A DNA stretch of 64,000 nucleotides from Rhodopirellula halodulae (GTDB lineage Bacteria; Planctomycetota; Planctomycetia; Pirellulales; Pirellulaceae). Both the position numbers and the translations under genes were made by a program. Below, piece by piece: positions 56,937 through 64,000 of the stretch. The notes under the pieces were generated by a model. That model searched no databases and was not told the DNA's origin. It worked only from the letters and a program-made list of their open reading frames with translations. Every line of letters begins with the position of its first letter. Position 1 is the stretch's first letter. The DNA is taken from positions 1,171,001 to 1,235,000 of the forward strand of contig NZ_JAJKFV010000029.1 in the NCBI RefSeq assembly GCF_020966775.1, written 5' to 3'.

Positions 56937-57797
56937 TTACGGTGCTTCCTCAACCGAGGTCGCTTCTGTCTCGGTCGGCTGAGGTTCCGTCGGTTCCGTG
57001 CCGCTTTCTTCAACCGGGTTCCTGAGACGGAGCACAATCGCGTCGTCGACGACTTCGATGGAGTCAAATTTGCGTAGCATCTCTGCGGTCTCGGGATCGT
57101 CGTAAACGTCTTTCGCGAGGTTCTGCTGCGAGAAACCTTCCATGAAGGCTTCGGGCAGTGGCTCGCCTTTGACATTGGCATCCGTGATACGAACCTCCAG
57201 AACACCATCGCTCATGGACACATCGAATTCGGCATCGGCGTTGAGGTAGCGGCCTTTTCCGCCGGGGATTTGGTCCATCGGCAACGTGACTTTTCCGCGA
57301 AGTTTGCCGTTTTCGATCTCGACGTAAACTTTCCCTTGCAAGTCTCCTTGAGCGGAGATCAGGGCATTGATTTCCTCGCTGGTCAAACGCAACTCGCGTG
57401 GTGCGACCGTTTCACCGGCATCGGGACTCGTTTCCTCGGTGGCATTCTCGTCGGTCGTTGCGGCGACACCCTCCGCGTTCTCGTCTTCAGGGCGGACTTG
57501 TTCGCTGAACGCGTCGATTCGGCTTTGAAGCTCTTCCAACCGTTCTTCATCCCACTGCACGACTGGGATCTCGGCGGGTTGGGTGTCGGTGTATTTTTCG
57601 ACCTGTCCGGTCAGGAAGTAGTAAACAGCAAACATGCTGCCGACCATGACCACCACAGCGAGCAGCAGCGTGCCCAGGCATCCCCAAACAAAGCATCCGA
57701 TCCCTGATTTCTTGGGAGCCGGATTGGGTGCGTTGGGGTCCAGATTGGGGTCAGTTGGCGAACCCGATTGAAACGGATCGTTGACGACGGTCGACAT
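56937..57797 (-). CDS. Single-pass membrane protein, hypothetical
   Basis: 286 residues: polar N-terminus MSTVVNDPFQSGSPTDP, a Lys-Lys pair, one membrane helix (residues about 38-63), then a Glu-rich linker, and a beta-type domain starting RELRLTSEEINALISAQGDLQGKVYVEIENGKLRGKVTLP. No enzyme motif. The C-terminal tail is Pro/Thr/Glu-rich. It ends the four-gene envelope operon, 2 bases after the acyltransferase gene. N-terminus resembles that of the protein at 3454-4041. Confidence 0.82.
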   Translation of the reverse strand: MSTVVNDPFQSGSPTDPNLDPNAPNPAPKKSGIGCFVWGCLGTLLLAVVVMVGSMFAVYYFLTGQVEKYTDTQPAEIPVVQWDEERLEELQSRIDAFSEQVRPEDENAEGVAATTDENATEETSPDAGETVAPRELRLTSEEINALISAQGDLQGKVYVEIENGKLRGKVTLPMDQIPGGKGRYLNADAEFDVSMSDGVLEVRITDANVKGEPLPEAFMEGFSQQNLAKDVYDDPETAEMLRKFDSIEVVDDAIVLRLRNPVEESGTEPTEPQPTETEATSVEEAP

Positions 57798-57799
57798 GA

Positions 57800-58405
57800 T
57801 CAGACTTCCTTGAGTTGCAGCACCGCTTGGCGAGCGCGGCGCAAAAAGTCAGCTTTGGGTTCACCGGTCTCGAGAAAGATCGGGGCACCAATCGTGATGC
57901 AGGATAGCAATGGCACCGGCAATACCTCGCCTCGCGGCAGGATACGGTTGACGTTTTCGATATAGACGGGAACAAGTTCCAAATCGGGGCGCTTTTTTCC
58001 CAAGTAATACAGCCCGCTTTTGAAATCGCTCATTTCTTCGCCCGCAGATCGGCTGCCTTCGGGAAAGACGATCAGCGAGTAAAGGTCGCCCATTTGCCGG
58101 ATCATGATGTCGATCGGGCTCTTGTGGACTTTGATTTCTTTGCGGTCAATCAGCAGTGCATTGAAACTGCGGGCAATGTGTTCTTTGAACCAGCTTCCCG
58201 TCCAGTAATCCTTGGCGGCCACGGGACGAGTCAGCATCCTGATTTCATGGGGAAGTGCTGACCACAGAACCACCGCGTCGAGGTGGCTGGTGTGATTGGC
58301 GAAATAGATCCGTTGGCAAGTGTCCGGTTGGCAATCCACCCATCGCACGGTGAAGCCACTGAACATTTTCGCGAGCAAAACGATGATATGGCTGGTCAAT
58401 GTCAT
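57800..58405 (-). CDS. Lysophospholipid acyltransferase (PlsC-like)
   Basis: 201 residues. Catalytic HxxxxD motif NHTSHLD (His38, Asp43) and the glycerophosphate-binding FPEGSRS. It lacks the hydrophobic N-terminal helices of long acyltransferases. In context (deacetylase, glycosyltransferase, membrane protein) it may acylate a glycolipid rather than lysophosphatidate; that is inference. Starts 13 bases after the GT4 stop. Confidence 0.93.
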   Translation of the reverse strand: MTLTSHIIVLLAKMFSGFTVRWVDCQPDTCQRIYFANHTSHLDAVVLWSALPHEIRMLTRPVAAKDYWTGSWFKEHIARSFNALLIDRKEIKVHKSPIDIMIRQMGDLYSLIVFPEGSRSAGEEMSDFKSGLYYLGKKRPDLELVPVYIENVNRILPRGEVLPVPLLSCITIGAPIFLETGEPKADFLRRARQAVLQLKEV

Positions 58406-58418
58406 GTGACCAGTCTAC

Positions 58419-59663
58419 TCAGGTCGCGGTTGCCCTCGAAGCACCCTTCAGCCCGGATGCTGGTTTTCGATCAGCGAACGAACGGTCGGTGGTTCGAGCG
58501 AAATGTCGTGACTGACGTTGTGATTTCTGGGTGAATATTCCTTGGACCAGTTCTTGGTAACCCGTGACCATCGAACCCAACGAGCCTGTGGACTGTACCA
58601 ATTCGCGACCTTGGGATCCCATCGAGGAACGTTTCTGAGGATCCCGCAACAACGCATCAATGGCGGCCACGAATGAATCGAGGTCTTGGCTGGGAACCAG
58701 TTCGCCGGTTCGCCCAGGGATCACGGTTTCCGAGATCGAGCCGACGTCGGTCGAAACCACCGGTGTCTCGCAGGCGAGGGCTTCTAGAATCGAAACCGGA
58801 GAAGCCTCGTTTAACGAGCAAAGCGTGAAGACGTCCATGGCTGCCAGCAGGCGAGGTGTGTCGCTGCGATTGCCGAGCAAGTGGACTCGGTCCGAAAGTC
58901 CCAATTCCGCGATGAGTGGTTCGATGGTTTCTCGCTCCGGGCCCTCACCGACGATCAGCGTGTGAAGATCCGGATGTTGATCGCGAAGACGCCGGGCGGC
59001 TTGAACGAGCATCGTGTGATTTTTCTCGCTACGCAACGCCGCCACCAAACCGATCAGCGGGACGTCGTTTGGCAACCCGAGTTCTTCTCTTACCGAAGGC
59101 GAGATTCGACATTCTGCAGCGGGGTGAAACCGATCGCAGTCCACGCCATTGCGAATCACGTAAACTTTCTCGGCTGGGAATTTCTCGAACGTTCGCAGAA
59201 ATTCACCGTGTGATTCCGCGACGCCGATGAACGCGTCGGTGATCCGGGTCAGCAAACGATTCAACCGTCCAACACCATCTGGCCAACCGGTCGAGTGCAG
59301 TGCGGATGCGATGACCGGAACGCCAGCTATCTTCGCGGCCAATCTGCCCCAAAACATTTTGTCGCCGGCGCCCACCGTGATGACCGCGTCGGCTTCTCGT
59401 TGGCGGAACAGCCAGGCCAGTCGCGGTAGAACTGCGATGTCGTATTTGCCGCCAATCAGGTGACTGTGCACCGGGAACTCTTCTGAGATCTCTTCGCCGA
59501 GCGGTCCGGGTTCTTTCAAGCAAACGACCTCCGGAACCACTTGCTCCGGATCGAATCGACGCATCAAGTTGACGAGCAGAGTTTCCGCGCCGCCAACAGG
59601 CATGCTGGTGATCACGAACAAACACTTGAGCGGACGACGGTGTTTCGATTGAGCGGCGTTCAT
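58419..59663 (-). CDS. GT4-type glycosyltransferase
   Basis: 414 residues, GT-B fold. N-terminal acceptor half starts KCLFVITSMPVGGAETLLVNLMRRF; C-terminal donor half has IGLVAALRSEKNHTMLVQAARRL, LIVGEGPERE and the sugar-nucleotide EALACETPVVSTDVGSISE (EALACxxPVV motif). Function: sugar transfer to a surface glycan or glycolipid. ATG at 59663 overlaps the deacetylase stop (ATGA); ATG at 59675 is possible but would overlap more. Confidence 0.95.
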   Translation of the reverse strand: MNAAQSKHRRPLKCLFVITSMPVGGAETLLVNLMRRFDPEQVVPEVVCLKEPGPLGEEISEEFPVHSHLIGGKYDIAVLPRLAWLFRQREADAVITVGAGDKMFWGRLAAKIAGVPVIASALHSTGWPDGVGRLNRLLTRITDAFIGVAESHGEFLRTFEKFPAEKVYVIRNGVDCDRFHPAAECRISPSVREELGLPNDVPLIGLVAALRSEKNHTMLVQAARRLRDQHPDLHTLIVGEGPERETIEPLIAELGLSDRVHLLGNRSDTPRLLAAMDVFTLCSLNEASPVSILEALACETPVVSTDVGSISETVIPGRTGELVPSQDLDSFVAAIDALLRDPQKRSSMGSQGRELVQSTGSLGSMVTGYQELVQGIFTQKSQRQSRHFARTTDRSFADRKPASGLKGASRATAT

Positions 59664-60553
59664 GTGGACAGGCATTCTTCGTAAGTGACTTCAGGTGTTT
59701 CATCGTCCGAATCGTCCAGAATGTCACTGGTAGGCAAATCGGGCCGACGGATGTTTTTGCGGTTGTCGAACGTCAACCAATTGCGGAAACGATTGAATTC
59801 GGGGTCGCCGTGAAAACGCCGGATATGAAAGCTGTCATCGCCGATCAAGTTGTAGGCTCCGTAGGCACTGCAGATTCCAATCAGTCCGCAGTCGCGAGCG
59901 GTCTGCAGCACGGCAGGACGCATTTGTTCGGGCATGCCAAACGGAACCGCCAAGTAGCGAACGGGACGATCCAGCATGGACTCGAGATCGGCTTTGGCGT
60001 CCACGATTTCGCGTTGCAGATGATCGATCGATCGAACTTGGTTGAAGTCGACGTGATTGGCGGTGTGCAAACCCATTTCGATCCCCGCGTCCGCAGCAGC
60101 GCGCAGTTGCTCGACCGTATTGATGGGCAGTGGCGCGTTGCGTCGTACGTCGTGTTCAAATGGTTCGCCGGTTCGGACGTTCGCCGTGGTGACGAAGTAC
60201 GTGCAAGGGATTCGGTGGCGAATCAACAGTGGCAACGCGAATGCGCAGTTCTCGGCGTAGCCGTCGTCGAACGTGAAAGTCGCCGTTGGTCGAGGTGAGT
60301 GGCCTGACTCCAAACGATGTTGAACTTCTTCCAGTGAGATCAACTCAAAGTGTTCGCGGCAGTAGTCGACTTGGCGCTCGAATTCTCGGTTGCTGATCGT
60401 CCATGGGTTTGGAATGGAGTCCGCCACGCGATGATAGAACAGCACCGACATGGGCGCTTTGCCGTCCCGACACATTTGCTTCACTTGTCTCCGACGCCAC
60501 GGCATCTGGAACGCCAAGCGGGTTGAAATCGCAGCGGAGCGGATCAGTGTCAT
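59660..60553 (-). CDS. Polysaccharide deacetylase (NodB-type)
   Basis: 297 residues. NodB motifs TFTFDDGYAEN (Asp96, Asp97) and GLHTANHVDF (His...His of the metal site), plus VRYLAVPFGMPEQMRP. It removes acetyl groups from an aminosugar polymer. The open frame extends to 60955 but has a non-conserved Arg/Pro-rich part; ATG at 60553 starts the conserved sequence (MTLIRSAAISTRLAF). The stop overlaps the GT4 start, so this gene heads the envelope operon. Confidence 0.93.
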   Translation of the reverse strand: MTLIRSAAISTRLAFQMPWRRRQVKQMCRDGKAPMSVLFYHRVADSIPNPWTISNREFERQVDYCREHFELISLEEVQHRLESGHSPRPTATFTFDDGYAENCAFALPLLIRHRIPCTYFVTTANVRTGEPFEHDVRRNAPLPINTVEQLRAAADAGIEMGLHTANHVDFNQVRSIDHLQREIVDAKADLESMLDRPVRYLAVPFGMPEQMRPAVLQTARDCGLIGICSAYGAYNLIGDDSFHIRRFHGDPEFNRFRNWLTFDNRKNIRRPDLPTSDILDDSDDETPEVTYEECLST

Positions 60554-60946
60554 GGTGGTCAAGGATGGGTGAAGGGGGTGTGGGCGATGGCAAACGCTAC
60601 GCCGTGGAGGGGGATGGCGTGAAACCGGTGGGAAACTTAAACGCGGTTCCGGTTTGTGGCGGATCCGTTTTTGACGGTTGTGCCGAATGCCGAGTGACCC
60701 AGGGGGACTCCCCTGTTCGGGTGTGCACGCTTTTCGGCGACATCCGAAACATGGATGGTCCAAACGACCGGGAAACGGAAGCGTGAAACGAGGCGAAACG
60801 TTTCTGGTCGCCCAATGCACGACGAAGCGGCGTTTCCTGCTGGGCCGACTGACTGGATGTCTGCCAGTGTTTCGCGATAGCCCGCAACAGTCCCAGCGTG
60901 AGAACGTGGGTTGTTCTGCGAAGCTGGGATTTGATACGCCCCAGTC
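60554..60946. other. Intergenic, 393 bp: divergent region
   Basis: Between the deacetylase gene (minus) and the charged-tail membrane protein (plus). Long open frames cross it, but they look non-coding. It should hold both promoters; no operator is visible. Confidence 0.4.
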
Positions 60947-62722
60947 ATGAATCATTCTCGACGTCCAATTGAACGTCGGCGGCGTGTCATCCTGACCACC
61001 GTTGGCGGCGACTCAGGGAACGTGACAGCCAAGCAGCGGGCGGTTCAACAGCAATGGCGAGAAGCTCGTCGGCCCGCGGTCGCCTATGGTTCGCGCGTTC
61101 GAAGATGCTTGCGCGGACGATGGTTCTCACTGGTGCCGGTGCAACGCTCGGCGCTCACGGCGCTTTTCGCGATCGTCTTTGGCGTGTCCGCGATCCTGAT
61201 TGGTTTGCAATACGCGTCAATCGCTTGGCCAGCCTTGGCGGAACGCACGGCGATCACGGCTGTGACTCGGATTGACGCCAGTGGCAGTTTGGGACGCTAC
61301 TGCACCAGCGTTTTGATGATGGGTGTCGCGGGAGCGTCTTGGTTGGTCTATCAGCTTCGGCGTTATCGCAACGATGATTTTCAGGGGCACTATCGATTGT
61401 GGCGTTTGGTGACCGCGATGGCGATGCTCGGTAGCGTCGCCACCATGGTGCCTTTGATTGAGTTATTGGGCGGGATCACCGAATGGCTGTTGGGCAAGCG
61501 AGTGGCATTGTCCGGCAGTGATTGGGTCAAGCTTCTGTTGACTGTCGGTGGTGCGGTGATGTTTCTGCGAACGACCGCTGAACTTTGGAAGCAACGCATC
61601 GCAGCCGGTTGGATGATGGCCGGTTGGGCGGCGGCTCTATTGCCGGTCGCAGAGAATTGGAATTTGATTGCCATCGATTCACCCTGGAAGTGGACCGCGT
61701 TCACGTCCGCGATGCTGGTCGCATCAGCGTGTTGGTTTTGCGCCACGGTGATGTACCTGCGAACGTTGTTCATGGATGTACGCGGGATCCAGCGACCGCC
61801 TTCGATGGCGACCCGAATTCGGATGGCTTCCAATGAACAGTGGGAAGGCATGGTCGAATGGACGAAGCGGGCGAAACCGGTCAAACGGACCAAGCCGGAG
61901 AAGGCCAATCCTTCGGAAACGGAAGACAAATCAGAAGAGTCAGCTCCGGCCCGCAGGGTCGCCACGAAGAATGTTGCCGCGGAAAAGGTAGCTCGGGAGG
62001 AAGTGGAAGAAGCACCTGCCGAGAATGAGACCGACGATGTTCAACCACCGGCTCGCAAACGACGTTTCTGGCAACGCTCCGCGAAGTCCGCCGAAAAAAC
62101 AGAAGCCACGGACGAATCTTCGCAGGAGGTCGATTCGCGAGAAGACCAAGTTGGGGCTGTCGCTGAAGATGGCAACGCAGATCCGGGCGATTCGAAGCCG
62201 TCGAAATGGAAGTTCTGGGCTCGTCGGGGTAAATCAATGACGGACTCTTCTGAGAACGAAGCGGAAGAGCAGGTCGAAACAAACGAAGAACTCGCGTCGG
62301 CTGATCTTGACGAACCGAAGGCAGAAGCAAAACCAAAACGCCGCTGGTTGCCAACTTGGAAGAAACGCAAGGAGTCGGCTGATGCTAGCGAGTCCGCGTC
62401 AGATGATGTGTCAGTCGCCGAGGAGTCCTCTGACAGCGAAGCTGAGGAAACGAAGCCGAAGAAACGACGTTTCGGGCTAAAGTTCCCGTCGCTCCGTCGT
62501 CAAGCAAAGTCGGATGACGGCACCGATGATGATGAAGACGAGTCGCAGGCGGAAGCCTCGCATGAACCGCGAAATTCTGATCGCAGTGCGCAGCCCTCGG
62601 CCAACGACGATTCCTTTGAGGAAGAGGAATTGAATGAAGACGACATCGATTGGTCCAGCATGAGCAAAGCGGAACGCCGTCGCGTGCGGAAACAGCTCAA
62701 GCGAAGTGGCCGCGCCGCCTGA
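60947..62722 (+). CDS. Membrane protein with charged repeat tail
   Basis: 591 residues. Residues 1-60 are basic; then about six hydrophobic helices (63-280), for example SALTALFAIVFGVSAILIGLQYA and WMMAGWAAALLPVAENWNL. The last 300 residues are strongly charged, alternating acidic runs with basic-aromatic modules: KRRFWQRSAKS, KWKFWARRGKS, KRRWLPTWKKRK and KKRRFGLKFPSLRRQ. It ends with DIDWSSMSKAERRRVRKQLKRSGR, a planctomycete-like terminal stretch. Function unknown. It is 178 bases upstream of mlaE on the same strand. Confidence 0.85.
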   Translation: MNHSRRPIERRRRVILTTVGGDSGNVTAKQRAVQQQWREARRPAVAYGSRVRRCLRGRWFSLVPVQRSALTALFAIVFGVSAILIGLQYASIAWPALAERTAITAVTRIDASGSLGRYCTSVLMMGVAGASWLVYQLRRYRNDDFQGHYRLWRLVTAMAMLGSVATMVPLIELLGGITEWLLGKRVALSGSDWVKLLLTVGGAVMFLRTTAELWKQRIAAGWMMAGWAAALLPVAENWNLIAIDSPWKWTAFTSAMLVASACWFCATVMYLRTLFMDVRGIQRPPSMATRIRMASNEQWEGMVEWTKRAKPVKRTKPEKANPSETEDKSEESAPARRVATKNVAAEKVAREEVEEAPAENETDDVQPPARKRRFWQRSAKSAEKTEATDESSQEVDSREDQVGAVAEDGNADPGDSKPSKWKFWARRGKSMTDSSENEAEEQVETNEELASADLDEPKAEAKPKRRWLPTWKKRKESADASESASDDVSVAEESSDSEAEETKPKKRRFGLKFPSLRRQAKSDDGTDDDEDESQAEASHEPRNSDRSAQPSANDDSFEEEELNEDDIDWSSMSKAERRRVRKQLKRSGRAA

Positions 62723-62900
62723 GCGGGACTGGCCGTCGAACTTTCGCTCATCCGCAAAGTTTGACTGATCCCTCCGGTTTGGCTGACCGATAAACAAGAC
62801 TGTTCGGGGAACCGGTGCGCCGACATGGCACGTCGCATGACTTCGGTTGGCTTCCCGAGATGTTTTGTTTTGTCCTTGCCCCGAGTTTGAATTCGTCGAG

Positions 62901-63791
62901 ATGTCGGAGCAGCAGTCCACGACCGAGTCCGTGTTGCGTGTGAGGACGTCCAAGCCGGACGTGCCAATCGACACGCCTATGCGGCGTTGGATTATGCAGT
63001 GGGGAACGGCCGTTGTCGGCGGAGTGACCTCCGTCGGTGATTTGGCGGTGTTCACCTGGCAGATGCTGGTGTGGATGTTCACTCGCATGCCTCGTCGTGA
63101 CACCGTGCTCATTAACTTTTACCAAGTCGGTGTGTTGAGTTTGCCGGTGGTTGCGTTGACCGGATCCTTCATCGGAATGGTGTTGGCCGTGCAGAGCTAC
63201 TACCAATTTCATGCGATTGGTTTGGAAACGCATCTCGGGGTGGTCATCAACACGTCGTTGGTCCGTGAACTCGGACCGGTGCTGGCGGCAACCATGTTGG
63301 CGGGACGAGTCGGCGGAGCGATGGCGGCCGTCTTGGGCACCATGCGCGTCACGGAACAAATCGACGCACTGACCACGATGGGAGCGGACCCGATCCATTA
63401 TTTGGTCGTGCCGCGATTCATGGCGTGTTTGTTCTTGATCCCCGCTTTGACGATCGTGGCGGACTTCATGGGCATCGTCGGCGGCTACTTTTACAGCGTG
63501 ATCATTCTAGGAATCGACCGAGCCGCTTACTTGCACCATTCGCGAGAAGGTGTGGTGGCATTCGATTTGTTCAATGGGATTTTTAAAAGTGTTTTCTTCG
63601 GTGGTGTGATTGCCATCATCAGTTGCTACCGCGGATTCAATTGTCAGCCCGGAGCGGAGGGCGTTGGAAAAGCTGCGACGGAAGCGTTCGTGTATTCGTT
63701 CGTGATGATCCTTGCGATCGACCTGTTCCTGAACATCGTTTTGGACTGGGTGTATTTCAGTTTCTACCCTGAAGGCACGAGTCTGTTTTAG
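62901..63791 (+). CDS. mlaE: MlaE-type lipid ABC transporter permease
   Basis: 296 residues, five to six membrane helices. Signature: SFIGMVLAVQSYYQFHAIGLETHLGVVINTSLVRELGPVLAATMLAGRVGGAMAAVLGTMRVTEQIDALTTMGADPIHYLVVPRFMACLF. The Mla family moves phospholipids between membranes. ATG at 62901 chosen; earlier frame (62847) unsupported. The stop TAG overlaps the GTG of the following ATPase gene. No mlaD or mlaB lies within view. Confidence 0.95.
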   Translation: MSEQQSTTESVLRVRTSKPDVPIDTPMRRWIMQWGTAVVGGVTSVGDLAVFTWQMLVWMFTRMPRRDTVLINFYQVGVLSLPVVALTGSFIGMVLAVQSYYQFHAIGLETHLGVVINTSLVRELGPVLAATMLAGRVGGAMAAVLGTMRVTEQIDALTTMGADPIHYLVVPRFMACLFLIPALTIVADFMGIVGGYFYSVIILGIDRAAYLHHSREGVVAFDLFNGIFKSVFFGGVIAIISCYRGFNCQPGAEGVGKAATEAFVYSFVMILAIDLFLNIVLDWVYFSFYPEGTSLF

Positions 63792-64000
63792 TGAACGAGT
63801 CACAACAACCAACCGATCCGTTCGAACAGGATTCGTTCGAGCCCGATCGTTTCGAAAGTGATCACCTCGAAGATGATGCCACGCAGTCGGTTTCGTCCGA
63901 GGCTGCATCGCAGGTTGACGAGCATGACGATGCGTCGACCGTCGCGACGGAACAGCAGCCTTTGGTCGAGGTCCGAAACTTAACGGTGTCGTTTGAAGGG
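63791..64000 (+). CDS. mlaF: MlaF-type ABC ATPase (partial, runs off window)
   Basis: The frame begins GTG AAC GAG at 63791, sharing the G of the mlaE stop, and is still open at the window end (70 codons seen). A 55-residue acidic head (MNESQQPTDPFEQDSFEPDR...) is followed by PLVEVRNLTVSFEG, the normal first strand of an ABC ATPase. Position directly after mlaE supports MlaF. Walker motifs lie outside the window. The acidic head is unusual for MlaF. Confidence 0.8.
   Translation, partial: MNESQQPTDPFEQDSFEPDRFESDHLEDDATQSVSSEAASQVDEHDDASTVATEQQPLVEVRNLTVSFEG

Overview
The window looks like a chromosomal segment of a planctomycete of the Pirellulaceae, close to Rhodopirellula. Evidence: a DUF1559 prepilin-like protein, a PSCyt1/DUF1549/DUF1553 gene overlapping a DUF1501 gene, FG-GAP/ASPIC lipoproteins, DUF1080 proteins, Tat-exported Gfo/Idh/MocA oxidoreductases, a eukaryote-type glutamine synthetase (GSII), moderate GC, and few strong Shine-Dalgarno sites. 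No phage, integrase, transposase, CRISPR, rRNA or tRNA gene was seen. The assignment rests on gene content only.

Layout. 0-9.8 kb: DUF1559 protein, a 59-residue lipoprotein, glnII, a small membrane protein, cyclophilin, then two divergent FG-GAP lipoproteins, one with a c-type heme motif. 10-14.4 kb: mutS, a NIPSNAP protein and an orphan ABC ATPase. 14.5-20.5 kb: PSCyt1/DUF1549/LamG/DUF1553 - DUF1501 - SASA esterase operon. 20.5-24 kb: trxB and cstA, divergent. 24.3-29.5 kb: complete pstS-pstC-pstA-pstB-phoU phosphate locus. 30-43 kb: two Gfo/Idh/MocA oxidoreductases, thiC, a DUF4272 pair, a UvrC-N/Cho-like nuclease, Uma2, an FHA-GAF-PP2C phosphatase, an NHL protein and an HTH-receiver regulator. 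43.1-44.1 kb: the longest gene-free stretch, carrying palindromes. 44.1-46 kb: moaC and a polyprenyl synthase. 46-48.9 kb: four-gene FAS-II-like cluster. 49-52.6 kb: ABC ATPase, large membrane protein and MazG. 53-57 kb: sulfotransferase, double DUF1080 lipoprotein and a membrane protein. 56.9-60.6 kb: four-gene envelope operon (deacetylase, GT4, PlsC, membrane protein). 60.9-64 kb: a membrane protein with a long charged repeat tail, then mlaE and the start of mlaF, cut by the window end.

Most worth a second look: (1) the FAS-like cluster, in which two paralogous hot-dog dehydratases sit side by side and one has lost the catalytic histidine (Tyr at the same position) while keeping the Glu; (2) the compact deacetylase-GT4-acyltransferase-membrane protein operon; (3) two unrelated families of three-copy, about 35-bp mini-hairpin repeats placed just after genes, one supplying a stop codon; (4) a trxB terminator buried in the coding region of the convergent gene; (5) the HTH-receiver regulator beside a 1-kb palindrome-bearing region; (6) the repeated basic-aromatic modules in the 60.9-kb protein. 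No single feature can be shown from sequence alone to be a wholly new system.
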